Below are positions 23,210 through 31,998 of a stretch of 64,000 nt of DNA, in pieces. Position numbers and translations under genes: made by a program. The notes under the pieces are model-generated. The model saw only the letters and a program-made list of their open reading frames with translations, did not search any database and was not told the origin of the DNA. The stretch is taken from positions 62,001 through 126,000 of the forward strand of contig JBQVNB010000011.1 in NCBI GenBank assembly GCA_052435735.1. Direction: 5' to 3'. Source of the DNA: Aliihoeflea sp052435735. Its GTDB lineage: Bacteria; Pseudomonadota; Alphaproteobacteria; Rhizobiales; Rhizobiaceae. Position 1 is the stretch's first letter. Each line of letters begins with the position of its first letter.

Positions 23210-24025
23210 TTATTCCTTGAACAACGACATGCCGTGCTGGACGGACTGCCCGCCATCGATCGGCAGAATCGCGCCCGTCACGTAACTTCCGGCTTTCGAG
23301 CACAGATACAATGTCGCTCCCGCAATGTCATGCGGTGCGCCGATCCGGCCGAGCGGAACGCGTGAGCCGACATGGTCGGCCTGTTCCTCGGTCGCCGTCG
23401 CAAAGGCCGTCATGCGGCTCTGGAAGGGGCCGGGCGCGAAGGCGTTGACGGTGATCCGCCGTCCCGCGAGCTCGATCGCCAGGGTTCGCGTCAAGTGATG
23501 CACCGCCGCCTTGGACGCCGTGTACGAATAGGCGCCGTCGGCGATCGGCTGCGTGCCCATCACCGATCCGAGATTGACGATCCGCGCCGGGTCCTCGTCG
23601 CTGGCCGCGCGTTCGAGTTCGGGCAACAACTCGCGCGTCAGGTGGAAAAGCCCGGTGACGTTGACGTTCATCACCTTCGCCCAGGCCGAATACGGAAAAT
23701 CGGCGAGTTCCGCCCCCCAGGAAATGCCGGCATTGTTGAACAGGATGCCGAGCTTGTCGGTCCGGTTCCTGACCTCGGCGACGAGGGCGGCGACGCCTTC
23801 CTCCGAGGACACGTCGCCGCCGAAGCCCTCGGCCGTGCCGGGCGTTCCGAGCGCATTCAGTTCCTCGGCGGTGCGGGCGCAGTCATGTCCCTTGCGCGAG
23901 GCGATCAGCACGCGGGCGCCGCCATGCATCAGGGCGGTCGCCGCCATGCGGCCGATGCCCGTGGCCGCGCCGGTGACGAGCGCGGTCTTGCCGCGCACGG
24001 AATATAGGTCCTCGATAAAGCTCAT
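23210..24025 (-). CDS. SDR family oxidoreductase
   Basis: A 271-aa short-chain dehydrogenase. Motifs: TGAATGIGRMAAT (cofactor), FNNAGISWG, catalytic VNLGSVMGT and YTASKAAVHH, then NAFAPGPFQSRMT. The start at 24025 follows GGGAGGAACG. It is the first gene of the minus-strand arm, divergent from the TetR gene across a palindromic operator. It could act as a 3- or 4-hydroxyacyl-CoA dehydrogenase (compare LvaD); substrate unknown. Confidence 0.9.
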   Translation of the reverse strand: MSFIEDLYSVRGKTALVTGAATGIGRMAATALMHGGARVLIASRKGHDCARTAEELNALGTPGTAEGFGGDVSSEEGVAALVAEVRNRTDKLGILFNNAGISWGAELADFPYSAWAKVMNVNVTGLFHLTRELLPELERAASDEDPARIVNLGSVMGTQPIADGAYSYTASKAAVHHLTRTLAIELAGRRITVNAFAPGPFQSRMTAFATATEEQADHVGSRVPLGRIGAPHDIAGATLYLCSKAGSYVTGAILPIDGGQSVQHGMSLFKE

Positions 24026-24073
24026 CGTTCCTCCCGGGAAAGTTTCGCCGCGACGTTCGGAAGCCGCGTTGAC

Positions 24074-24093
24074 AACATACCCGATAGTATGTT
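24074..24093. promoter_or_regulatory. Candidate TetR operator (20-bp palindrome)
   Basis: AACATAC-CCGATA-GTATGTT is a perfect 7-bp inverted repeat in the 156-bp divergent gap between the SDR and the tetR gene. A TTGACA hexamer (24069-24074) abuts it on the plus strand. Position and symmetry fit a TetR dimer site controlling both arms of the cluster. Confidence 0.7.
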
Positions 24094-24181
24094 CATCATT
24101 CGGCGTCCGTAAAGGCCCTTCGTGAAAACCGGCAAAAGACCGGTGGAGGGCTTGCAGAAGGGCGGGAGGAAATCGGTTCGA

Positions 24182-24826
24182 ATGGGCCTCGGCATACGGG
24201 AACGCACGCTCGACAGTTCGCGCAGCGCCATCTTGGAGGCGGCGGCGCGCTGCTTCCACGAGCGCGGATATGCGGCGACGTCGATCGACGACGTGGCCCG
24301 GGCGCTGCAGTCGACCAAGGGCCGCATCTACCATCACTTCGAATCCAAGGCCGACCTCTTCGCCGAGGTCTTTCGCGTCGGCATGGACATGAACTATGCC
24401 GCGCTCGAACCGCTGCGCGCCATGAAGGGCGAGGCGCATCAGCGCTGGCGGCGTTTCGCCTGGGTCCATGTCGACCAGATGATCACCACCCGCGCCTTCC
24501 AGCGCGTCGTCTGGATGGGCGTCGAGATGCACCTCGTCGGCGCGCCGACGCCGCACCAGCGAGCGCTGTTCGAGGAACTGTTCGAGACGCGCTCGCGCTA
24601 TGGCGACATCTTCCGCACCCTCATCGCGGAGGGCCGCGAGACCGGCCACTTCCAGTTCGCCAATCTCAGCGTCGCGAACCAGTTGATGTTCATGACGCTC
24701 AACTCGCCGATCTTCTGGTATTCGCCGCGCACCGGGGAAACCCGCGCCGATATCGAGGATCTCATCGCCCAAGTCGTCACCTGCGCCTGGCGCGGGCTGG
24801 GCGGCACGGAAGGAACCGATAAATGA
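24182..24826 (+). CDS. TetR/AcrR family transcriptional regulator
   Basis: A 214-aa regulator. The N-terminal helix-turn-helix is classical (SRSAILEAAARCFHERGYAA, TSIDDVARALQSTKGRIYHH, FESKADLF). The C-terminal ligand domain is helical. The start taken is ATG 24182 (MGLGIRERTLD) with GGGAGGAAA upstream; a GTG at 24122 in the same frame is possible. It overlaps the acyl-CoA dehydrogenase gene by 4 nt, so it is cotranscribed with the genes it likely controls. Acyl-CoA or a CoA intermediate is the probable effector by analogy with FadR/LiuR-like TetR proteins. Confidence 0.92.
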   Translation: MGLGIRERTLDSSRSAILEAAARCFHERGYAATSIDDVARALQSTKGRIYHHFESKADLFAEVFRVGMDMNYAALEPLRAMKGEAHQRWRRFAWVHVDQMITTRAFQRVVWMGVEMHLVGAPTPHQRALFEELFETRSRYGDIFRTLIAEGRETGHFQFANLSVANQLMFMTLNSPIFWYSPRTGETRADIEDLIAQVVTCAWRGLGGTEGTDK

Positions 24827-26073
24827 GCGTCAATCCCGAGATGAACCTCGCCATGAGCGAGAAGGTCAGGCCGCTGCACGATAAGGTCGCGCGCATGGTG
24901 CGCGAAGAGATCATGCCGCTCGACGAGGAGTTCCTGTCCGAGATCGGCAAGGACGGCGACCGCTGGACTCACACGAAACGCCAGACCGAGATCATGGAAG
25001 GGCTGAAGGCCAAGGCGCGCGAGCGCGGCCTCTGGAACTTCTGGCTCACCCATTCCGACCGCGGCTACGGCCTGACGACGGTCGAATATGCCTATCTCGC
25101 CGAGGAAATGGGCAAGGCGCATCTGGGCGCCGAAGCCTTCAACTGCTCGGCGCCCGACACCGGCAACATGGAAGTGCTGGAACGCTATGGCGCGCCCGAG
25201 CACAAGGAGCGCTGGCTGAAGCCGCTCCTCAACGGCGAAATCCGTTCCGCCTACCTGATGACCGAGCCGGACGTCGCTTCGTCCGACGCCACCAACATCG
25301 CCATGAGCTGCGTTCGTGACGGCGACGACTACGTCCTCAATGGCGAGAAATGGTGGTCGTCAGGCGCGGGCGACCCGCGTTGCAAGATCTATATCACCAT
25401 GGTCGCTTCCCCCTCGGCCGACCGCCCGAAGCATCAGCAGCATTCGATGATCCTGGTGCCCGCCGATGCGAAGGGCGTCACCAAGCTGCGCGCCATGCAG
25501 GTCTATGGCGACGACGACGCCCCGCACGGCCATCTGCATCTGAAATTCGAGGACGTGCGCGTCCCGGCGTCGAACCTGATCCTCGGCGAGGGCAGGGGCT
25601 TCGAGATCGCGCAGGGCCGCCTCGGGCCCGGCCGCATCCACCATTGCATGCGCGCCATCGGCCAGGCCGAAATGGCGCTCGAACTGATGTGCAAGCGTTC
25701 CTTGCGCCGGGAAGCCTTCGGCAAGAAACTCGCGCAGCTCGGCGCCAATTTCGACATCATCGCGGAGTGCCGCATGGAGATCGAAATGGCCCGGCTCCTC
25801 TGCCTCAAGGCAGCCTGGATGATCGACCAGGGCGACAAGAAGGCCGCTGCGCCGTGGATCAGCCAGATCAAGGTCGTCGCACCGCGCGTCGCGCTCAAGG
25901 TCACCGACGAGGCCGTGCAGATGTATGGCGGGCAGGGCATCAGCCAGGACACCCCGCTCGCCCGCTCCTGGACGCACCTCAGGACCCTCCGCCTCGCCGA
26001 CGGCCCCGACGCCGTCCACCGCCGCCAGGTCGCCCGCGAGGAACTGAAGAAATACACGCAGGAGAAGGTGTGA
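24823..26073 (+). CDS. Acyl-CoA dehydrogenase, ACAD10/11-like (LvaC-like)
   Basis: A 416-aa flavin-dependent acyl-CoA dehydrogenase. Family motifs: YLMTEPDVASSDATNI (first ACAD signature region), NGEKWWSSGA, RAIGQAEMALELM, QMYGGQGISQDTP. Where ordinary ACADs have the catalytic Glu in an EGT motif, this one has D393 in ADGPDAVH, the form I associate with ACAD10/ACAD11 proteins. It could dehydrogenate acyl-CoA or eliminate phosphate from a 4-phosphoacyl-CoA made by the kinase encoded at 21676-22710. It overlaps tetR by 4 nt and the next gene by 1 nt. Confidence 0.92.
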   Translation: MSVNPEMNLAMSEKVRPLHDKVARMVREEIMPLDEEFLSEIGKDGDRWTHTKRQTEIMEGLKAKARERGLWNFWLTHSDRGYGLTTVEYAYLAEEMGKAHLGAEAFNCSAPDTGNMEVLERYGAPEHKERWLKPLLNGEIRSAYLMTEPDVASSDATNIAMSCVRDGDDYVLNGEKWWSSGAGDPRCKIYITMVASPSADRPKHQQHSMILVPADAKGVTKLRAMQVYGDDDAPHGHLHLKFEDVRVPASNLILGEGRGFEIAQGRLGPGRIHHCMRAIGQAEMALELMCKRSLRREAFGKKLAQLGANFDIIAECRMEIEMARLLCLKAAWMIDQGDKKAAAPWISQIKVVAPRVALKVTDEAVQMYGGQGISQDTPLARSWTHLRTLRLADGPDAVHRRQVAREELKKYTQEKV

Positions 26074-27044
26074 TGATGAAAGCCATCGTCGCCCGCGATT
26101 ACGGGCCCCTCGACCAGCTCGACTATGCCGACTGGCCGGAGCCCGAAATCGGCCCGAAGACGGTCGTCATCGATGCCGCGATGATCGGCGTCAACTATCC
26201 CGACGGCCTTCTCGTCCAGGGCCTCTACCAGATGAAACCCGAGACGCCCTTCGTGCCAGGCATGGAGGTGGCGGGCCGCGTCTCGGCCATCGGCGAGGGC
26301 GTGACGCGCTTCAAGGTCGGCGATCGGGTCGGCTCGGTTTCCGCGCTCGGCGCCTATGCCGAGAAAGTGGCGGCCGACGAGAACGCCGTCATGCCTTTGC
26401 CGGACGGCCTCACCGACGAAGACGCCTGTGCGCTGATGTGCGGTTTCGGCACCGCGCATCACGCCTTGAAGCAGCGCGGCCAGTTGCAGCCCGGCGAGAC
26501 GCTCTGCGTGCTCGGCGCGTCGGGCGCGACCGGCGTCGCGGCGGTCCAGATCGGCAAGGCGATGGGCGCGAAGGTCATCGCCGTCGCCTCGACCCCGGAG
26601 AAACAGAACGTGGCGAAACAGGCTGGCGCAGACATCGTGCTCGGCTACGACAATCTCAAGGACGCGCTCAAGCAGGCGACCGGCGGCAAGGGCGTCGACG
26701 TCGCCTTCGATCCGGTCGGCGGCGAGGGCTTCGACGTTCTCTCGCGCTCGATGGGCTGGGGCGGGCGCCTGCTCGTCATCGGCTTTGCCTCCGGCACAAT
26801 CCCCAAGCTTCCCGTCAACCTGACGCTGGTCAAGGGCTACAGCGTCGTCGGCGTCTTCTGGGGCGCGTTCACCGCCAAGGAGCCGAAGGTCAATGCCGAC
26901 AATATGAAGGAGCTGATCGGCTGGTATCTGGACGGCAAGGTCAAGCCGGTAATCGAGGGCATCTATCCGCTCTCGGACGCGCCCGCCATCCTGAAGCGCG
27001 TGCTCGGTCGCGGTGCGACCGGCAAGATCGTCCTGAAGCCATGA
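26073..27044 (+). CDS. NADPH:quinone oxidoreductase family protein (zinc-free MDR)
   Basis: A 323-aa medium-chain dehydrogenase/reductase. N-terminal GroES-like domain (MKAIVARDYGPLDQLDYADW, VNYPDGLLVQGLYQ, PFVPGMEVAGRV) and Rossmann domain (VLGASGATGVAAVQIGKAMGA). No zinc-ligand cysteines are seen, as in quinone oxidoreductase or enoyl-reductase-type MDRs. The start overlaps the previous stop as TGATG; the first of two adjacent ATGs is used. It may reduce an enoyl-CoA or enone intermediate. Confidence 0.9.
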   Translation: MMKAIVARDYGPLDQLDYADWPEPEIGPKTVVIDAAMIGVNYPDGLLVQGLYQMKPETPFVPGMEVAGRVSAIGEGVTRFKVGDRVGSVSALGAYAEKVAADENAVMPLPDGLTDEDACALMCGFGTAHHALKQRGQLQPGETLCVLGASGATGVAAVQIGKAMGAKVIAVASTPEKQNVAKQAGADIVLGYDNLKDALKQATGGKGVDVAFDPVGGEGFDVLSRSMGWGGRLLVIGFASGTIPKLPVNLTLVKGYSVVGVFWGAFTAKEPKVNADNMKELIGWYLDGKVKPVIEGIYPLSDAPAILKRVLGRGATGKIVLKP

Positions 27045-27054
27045 AGGAGACGAG

Positions 27055-28089
27055 ATGACCCTCCCCAAGACCATGAACGCGCTGCTGCTCAGGAACGACG
27101 GCTATGCGCGCGAGCATTCCGGCACCGCGCTCGAAGCGATGGAGCCCTATGTCGAGGCCGGCACGATCGAGGTGCCCGCGCCCGGCCCGAGCCAGGTTCT
27201 CGTCAAGGTTGCGCTCGCGGCCATCAATCCATCGGACGTCATGTTCCTGAAGGGCCTCTACGGCCAGCCGCGCAAGCAAGGCCAGCCTGCCGGCTTCGAG
27301 GGCGTGGGCGAGGTCGTCGCCGCCGGTGCCGAGGCGCAAGGGCTGGTCCGCAAGCGCGTCGCCTTCGCCACCGGCCTCTCCAACTGGGGAAGCTGGGCCG
27401 ACTATGCGGTTGCCGAGGCCGGCGCCTGCATCCCGATCATGGACGGCGTTCGCGACGAGGATGCGGCGGCGATGATCGTCAACCCGCTCACCGCGCTCGC
27501 CATGTTCGGCATCGTCAAGGACGAGGGCGAGAAGGCGTTCGTCGTCACCGCCGGCGCGAGCCAGCTCTGCAAGCTGATGATCGCGGTCGCCAAGGATGAA
27601 GGCTACCGGCCCATCGCCATCGTGCGCCGGGACGACCAGATCGAGCCCTTGAAGGCGATCGGCGCGGCGCATGTGCTCAATGCCGAGAGCGCCGATTTCG
27701 ACCGGCAGCTCGCCGAGGTGCTGGGCCAGGAGAAGCCGCGCATCTTCCTCGACGCCGTCACCGGGCCACTCGCCGCCAAGATCTTCCACACGATGGGCAA
27801 GCGCGCGCGCTGGATCGTCTATGGCCGTCTCGACCCCGAGACGACGCCCATCATCGAGCCTGGCCAGATGATCTTCATGCACAAGAAGATCGAGGGTTTC
27901 TGGCTAACCGAATGGATGCGCACGGCCGGCAACGACAAGCGCATGGCGGCCGTCATAGAGGCGCAGAAGCGCTTTGCCGACGGACGCTGGAAGACGGACG
28001 TGACCGCGATCGTGCCGCTCGCAGATGCGGTCGAGCGGGTGGCGGGTGAACTCGCCCGGCCGAACGGAAAGGTATTCATCAGGCCATGA
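27055..28089 (+). CDS. MDR family NADPH-dependent oxidoreductase
   Basis: A 344-aa zinc-free medium-chain dehydrogenase. GroES-like domain (QVLVKVALAAINPSDVMFLKG, GFEGVGEVVAAG) and nucleotide-binding half (VTAGASQLCKLMIAVAKDEG). It is similar in layout to the preceding gene but clearly diverged, so it is not a recent duplicate. It resembles trans-2-enoyl-CoA reductase-like MDRs. It begins 10 nt after the previous stop with GGAGACGAG as ribosome site. Confidence 0.87.
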   Translation: MTLPKTMNALLLRNDGYAREHSGTALEAMEPYVEAGTIEVPAPGPSQVLVKVALAAINPSDVMFLKGLYGQPRKQGQPAGFEGVGEVVAAGAEAQGLVRKRVAFATGLSNWGSWADYAVAEAGACIPIMDGVRDEDAAAMIVNPLTALAMFGIVKDEGEKAFVVTAGASQLCKLMIAVAKDEGYRPIAIVRRDDQIEPLKAIGAAHVLNAESADFDRQLAEVLGQEKPRIFLDAVTGPLAAKIFHTMGKRARWIVYGRLDPETTPIIEPGQMIFMHKKIEGFWLTEWMRTAGNDKRMAAVIEAQKRFADGRWKTDVTAIVPLADAVERVAGELARPNGKVFIRP

Positions 28090-28191
28090 CGAAAACGGGC
28101 GCGGGAGGAGCTTGCGCACCCGTTCTGGCAGCTTAAGGTTGAAGGACATCGCGGCGTCAGATCGCGTGTCATAAAGTGGAGGAGAACGTCC

Positions 28192-29067
28192 TTGGACGTG
28201 TTGCAGCTCATCGTCAGCGGCCTTGCGAATGGCTGCGTGTACGGCCTCATCGCCATGGGGTTCGTGCTGATCTACAAGGCGACCGAAGCGGTCAATTTCG
28301 CCCAAGGCGATTTCATGATGCTCGGCGCCTTCATCTGTCTCGGTCTCACCAATCCCCAGTTCATGGGCCTGCCCTTCTGGGTGTCGGTGCCGATCGCCAT
28401 CGCGATCATGGGCGCCTTCGGCTATGCGCTGGATCTGGTGGTGCTGCGGCGCATGTTCGGCCAGTCGCAGATCGCCATCGTCATCCTCACCATCGCCCTC
28501 GGCTTCGTGCTGCGCTTTGCCGCCGGCGTCATCTGGGGGCATGAGCCGATCTCGCTCGCCTCGCCCATCGCCGGTCGCGACGTGCGTTTCGGCGGCGTGG
28601 TGCTCGGGCTCGACGAGGTGATGGTCATCGCGGTGACGGGCATCCTGACGCTGCTCCTCTACCTCTACTTCAACCGCACCAAGCTCGGCGTCGCCATGCA
28701 GGCGTCCTCGCAGAACCAGCTTGCCGCCTACTACATGGGCATCCCGGTCAAGCGCATCCATTCGCTGATCTGGGCGCTGTCGGGCATGACGGCGGCGGTC
28801 GCGGGCATCCTCTTCGCCTCCAAGGGCTCCATCGACCCGTCGATCGGGCTCCTCGGCATCAAGGCGTTCGCGGCGGCGGTCATCGGCGGGTTCGGCTCGC
28901 TGCCGGGCGCGCTTCTGGGCGGCATCATCGTCGGCCTGATCGAGCCCTTCTCGGGCCGCTACATGCCGTCGGGCTACTCGCAGATCATGCCCTATCTCCT
29001 GCTCTTCCTCATCCTGATTTTCCGACCGCACGGCATCCTTGCCCAGGTCCACGCGAAGAAGGTGTGA
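28192..29067 (+). CDS. Branched-chain-type ABC transporter permease (LivH-like)
   Basis: A 291-aa permease of the LivH family with about eight hydrophobic segments (LIVSGLANGCVYGLIAMGFV, then FAQGDFMMLGAF, a family signature). The start is apparently a TTG at 28192, 7 nt after a strong GGAGGAG; a GTG two codons later is the alternative. The permease forms the membrane channel with the following LivM-like protein. The linked acyl-CoA synthetase suggests import of a carboxylic acid rather than leucine. Confidence 0.93.
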   Translation: MDVLQLIVSGLANGCVYGLIAMGFVLIYKATEAVNFAQGDFMMLGAFICLGLTNPQFMGLPFWVSVPIAIAIMGAFGYALDLVVLRRMFGQSQIAIVILTIALGFVLRFAAGVIWGHEPISLASPIAGRDVRFGGVVLGLDEVMVIAVTGILTLLLYLYFNRTKLGVAMQASSQNQLAAYYMGIPVKRIHSLIWALSGMTAAVAGILFASKGSIDPSIGLLGIKAFAAAVIGGFGSLPGALLGGIIVGLIEPFSGRYMPSGYSQIMPYLLLFLILIFRPHGILAQVHAKKV

Positions 29068-29071
29068 GGAC

Positions 29072-30172
29072 ATGAGAACCGTTTTCAAAACGTCCTACGA
29101 CGCCGACATCAATCTCTTCCGCCACCCCCAGCAGATGGGCTGGTATCTCGCTCTGTTCGCGGTTGCCCTCGCGCTGCCGTTCCTCTTGTCGAACTTCGCG
29201 CTCGGCGAGGCGACGAACGTGCTGATCTGGGCCATCGCCTGCATGGGGCTCATGATCCTCGTCGGCCAGTCCGGACAGGCGAGCCTCGGCCACGCCGCGT
29301 TCCTCGCCATCGGCTGCTATGCCAACATCCTCTTGCAGACCCGGCTCGGCCTACCCTTCCTGATCACCTTCCCGCTCGCGGGGCTGATCGCGGGCATCGC
29401 CGGTGCGCTGATCGCCATGCCGATGACCAAGCTGCACGGCATTTATCTCGCCATCGGCACCATCGCGGTCGTCATCCTGGTCGAGGATTTCATCGTCATC
29501 GCGACGCCGCTGACCAATGGCGTCATCGGCCTCATCGCGCCGCCGATCCAGATCTTTGGCCTCGTCATCGACCGCTATTCGACGCCCAACCTCCTCTACT
29601 ACCTGACGCTCGCCATCACGCTTCTGGTGGTGCTTTTCTACCGCAATCTCCTGCGCTCGCCGCTCGGCCGGTCCTTCGCCGCCATCCGCGATTCGGAGAT
29701 TTCGGCGCAGGCGATGGGCGTCAACGTGGCGCGCACCAAGACGGTCGCCTTCGGCATCTCCACCGGCATCACCGGTCTCGCCGGGGCGCTGATGGGCCAC
29801 TATGCGGGCATCTTCAACAACGAGACGTTCAATCTCATCATCTCGATCCAGCTTCTCCTCGCCATCGTCATCGGCGGGCTGGGCTCGATCCACGGCGCGT
29901 TCTTCGGCGCGGCGGTGGTGGCGATGCTGCCGCAGTCGATCGCGGTCGCGCGCGATTTCCTGACCCGCATGATCGGCGGCGGCTCGATCGCGATCCCCGG
30001 CATGGAAACGGCGATCTTCGGCCTGATCCTGATCCTGTTCATCCTGTTCGAGCCGATGGGCATCTATGGCCGGTGGGTGAAGATCCGAACCTATTTCGAG
30101 CTCTTCCCCTTCTACCGGAAGGACATGTTCCGCCGCCAGAAGGCCTATCTCAAGACGGAGCGGATGCGATGA
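29072..30172 (+). CDS. Branched-chain-type ABC transporter permease (LivM-like)
   Basis: A 366-aa permease of the LivM family. Signature segments: ILVGQSGQASLGHAAFLAIG, AIRDSEISAQAMGVNV, TGLAGALMGHYAG, IVIGGLGSIHGAFFGA. Unlike short LivM proteins it has a hydrophilic C-terminal tail of about 40 residues (FPFYRKDMFRRQKAYLKTERMR region). The start at 29072 has a GAGGAC site; its stop overlaps the livG-like start (ATGA). Confidence 0.93.
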   Translation: MRTVFKTSYDADINLFRHPQQMGWYLALFAVALALPFLLSNFALGEATNVLIWAIACMGLMILVGQSGQASLGHAAFLAIGCYANILLQTRLGLPFLITFPLAGLIAGIAGALIAMPMTKLHGIYLAIGTIAVVILVEDFIVIATPLTNGVIGLIAPPIQIFGLVIDRYSTPNLLYYLTLAITLLVVLFYRNLLRSPLGRSFAAIRDSEISAQAMGVNVARTKTVAFGISTGITGLAGALMGHYAGIFNNETFNLIISIQLLLAIVIGGLGSIHGAFFGAAVVAMLPQSIAVARDFLTRMIGGGSIAIPGMETAIFGLILILFILFEPMGIYGRWVKIRTYFELFPFYRKDMFRRQKAYLKTERMR

Positions 30173-30954
30173 GCTTGCTCGAACTCGACAACGTCACGCT
30201 GCGCTTCGGCGGCCTCACCGCCGTCAGCCAGGTCTCCTTCTCGGTGGAGGAGGGCGAGGTCTTCGCACTGGTCGGCCCCAACGGCGCCGGCAAGTCGACG
30301 ATCTTCAACCTGATCAGCCGCATCTACGATCCGGCCGAAGGCGACATCCGCTTCGACGGCAAGTCGATCCTCGACCGCAAGCCGCACGAGATCGCACGGC
30401 TCGGCATCGCCCGCACCTTCCAGAACATCGAACTCTTCGATCATGCGACGGTGATGCAGAACCTGCTCGTCGGTCGCCACCGCCATCGCCACAGCCGCAT
30501 GTGGTCCGAGCTTCTCTTCACGCCCTTCGTGCGGCGCGAGGAGCGCCGCCACCGCGAGGCGATCGAGAAGGTCATCGACTTCCTCGACCTCCAGGCCTAC
30601 CGCGACAAGTACATCGCCGGCCTTCCCTATGGCGTGCGCAAGGTCGTCGAAATGGGCCGCGCGCTCGCCATCGAACCGCGCCTGCTCCTGCTCGACGAGC
30701 CGGCCTCGGGCCTTTCGGTCGAGGAGACGCAGGACGTCGCCTTCTGGGTCGAGGACATCAAGAAGCAGATGGGCGTCACCGTCCTGATGGTCGAACACGA
30801 CATGCACCTCGTCGCCTCGGTGTCGGATCGTGTGCTGGCGCTTGCCGACGGCAAGATGCTCGCCATGGGCACGCCGCACGAGGTGCAGAACCATCCCAAG
30901 GTGGTCGAAGCCTATATCGGCGTCGCCGACGAACACGAAAAGGTGCTGGCATGA
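30169..30954 (+). CDS. ABC transporter ATP-binding protein (LivG-like)
   Basis: A 261-aa ATPase. Walker A GPNGAGKST, Walker B LLLLDEPASGLS, H-loop VEHDMHLV. The ABC signature is degenerate (GLPYGVRKVVEMGRAL), as is usual in LivG. It overlaps the permease gene upstream and the LivF-like gene downstream by 4 nt each, showing tight translational coupling. Confidence 0.94.
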   Translation: MSLLELDNVTLRFGGLTAVSQVSFSVEEGEVFALVGPNGAGKSTIFNLISRIYDPAEGDIRFDGKSILDRKPHEIARLGIARTFQNIELFDHATVMQNLLVGRHRHRHSRMWSELLFTPFVRREERRHREAIEKVIDFLDLQAYRDKYIAGLPYGVRKVVEMGRALAIEPRLLLLDEPASGLSVEETQDVAFWVEDIKKQMGVTVLMVEHDMHLVASVSDRVLALADGKMLAMGTPHEVQNHPKVVEAYIGVADEHEKVLA

Positions 30955-31757
30955 CCATGACCGCGCAGCCCACGCCGGCCGTCGAGGCCAAGACCATCCT
31001 GTCGATCAAGAACCTCGAAAGCTATTATGGGCCGATCATGGCCATCCGCGGCGCCAGCCTTGATGTGCGCGAGGGCCAGATCGTCACCGTGCTCGGCGCC
31101 AACGGGGCCGGCAAGACGACGCTGCTCAAGACCATCTCGGGCGTCATGGACCCCGAAAAGGGCCAGATCTTCTATGCCGGGCAGAACATCGCCGGCGCCA
31201 ATCCGGACAAGGTCGTCCGCCTCGGCATGGTCCACGTGCCCGAAGGCCGCGAGGTGTTCCCTCTGCTGACCGTCGAGGAAAATCTGCGGATGGGCGCTTT
31301 CACGCGCTCGGACACGGACGGCATCGCCCGCGACGAGGAGATGGTCTACGGCTACTTCCCGATCCTCGCCGAGCGCCGCCGCCAGGCGGCCGGCACGCTT
31401 TCGGGCGGCCAGCAGCAGATGTTGGCGATCGGCCGCGGCCTGATGGCCAAGCCCAAGATCATGCTCCTCGACGAACCCTCGCTCGGCCTGTCGCCGCTCC
31501 TGGTCAAGGAAATCTTCCAGATCGTGCGCCGGCTCAACAAGGAGCAGGGCGTCACCATCGTCCTCGTCGAGCAGAACGCCAAGGTCGCCCTCGAAGTCGC
31601 CGACTATGGCTACGTCATGGAACTCGGCCGCATCGTCATGGCCGACACCGCCGACCGTCTGCTGGCGTCGAAGGACATCCAGGAGTTCTATCTCGGCGTC
31701 GTGGAAGAAACCCAGCGCGGCCAGAAGCGCTGGAAGCAGAAGAAGACGTGGCGATGA
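30951..31757 (+). CDS. ABC transporter ATP-binding protein (LivF-like)
   Basis: A 268-aa ATPase, second of the pair powering the importer. Walker A GANGAGKTT, signature LSGGQQQML, Walker B IMLLDEPSLGLSP, H-loop VEQNAKVAL. The N-terminus has a short extension (MTMTAQPTPAVEAK) before the ABC core and the C-terminus a basic tail (GQKRWKQKKTWR). A repeat separates it from the synthetase. Confidence 0.94.
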   Translation: MTMTAQPTPAVEAKTILSIKNLESYYGPIMAIRGASLDVREGQIVTVLGANGAGKTTLLKTISGVMDPEKGQIFYAGQNIAGANPDKVVRLGMVHVPEGREVFPLLTVEENLRMGAFTRSDTDGIARDEEMVYGYFPILAERRRQAAGTLSGGQQQMLAIGRGLMAKPKIMLLDEPSLGLSPLLVKEIFQIVRRLNKEQGVTIVLVEQNAKVALEVADYGYVMELGRIVMADTADRLLASKDIQEFYLGVVEETQRGQKRWKQKKTWR

Positions 31758-31810
31758 GCGAGTTTGCACTCATCGTTTCGCGTTCCGCCACGACGCCCGC
31801 CACCTCTCCG

Positions 31811-31945
31811 CGTCATCCCGGAAGCCGGGCGCGAGCGCAGCGAGGCCCGGCTATCCGGGACCCATTCCGTGCCCTCGCGGACGGAACGGAATGGATCCCG
31901 CATACCCATTCCTCCGCTTCGCTCGGAACGGGTTGCGGGATGACG
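31811..31945. repeat. Palindromic repeat, family 4 (livF-acs gap)
   Basis: An imperfect inverted repeat beginning CGTCATCCCGGAAGCCGGGC and ending CGGGTTGCGGGATGACG, with an inner pair GGACCCATTCCGT / ACGGAATGGATCC. CGTCATCCCG...CGGGATGACG is a well-known type of alphaproteobacterial intergenic repeat. A single copy is seen in this window. Confidence 0.75.
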
Positions 31946-31998
31946 CCCGTCAACGCCTGGCATTGCAGGAAGACGCTCTCCATCGGGAGGAAATTGAC

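Noticed and set aside
31606..31998. N-terminal extension of the acyl-CoA synthetase frame through the palindromic repeat
   Set aside because: The extension is translated repeat and livF shadow; the ATG at 31999 has a strong ribosome site and gives the normal family N-terminus.
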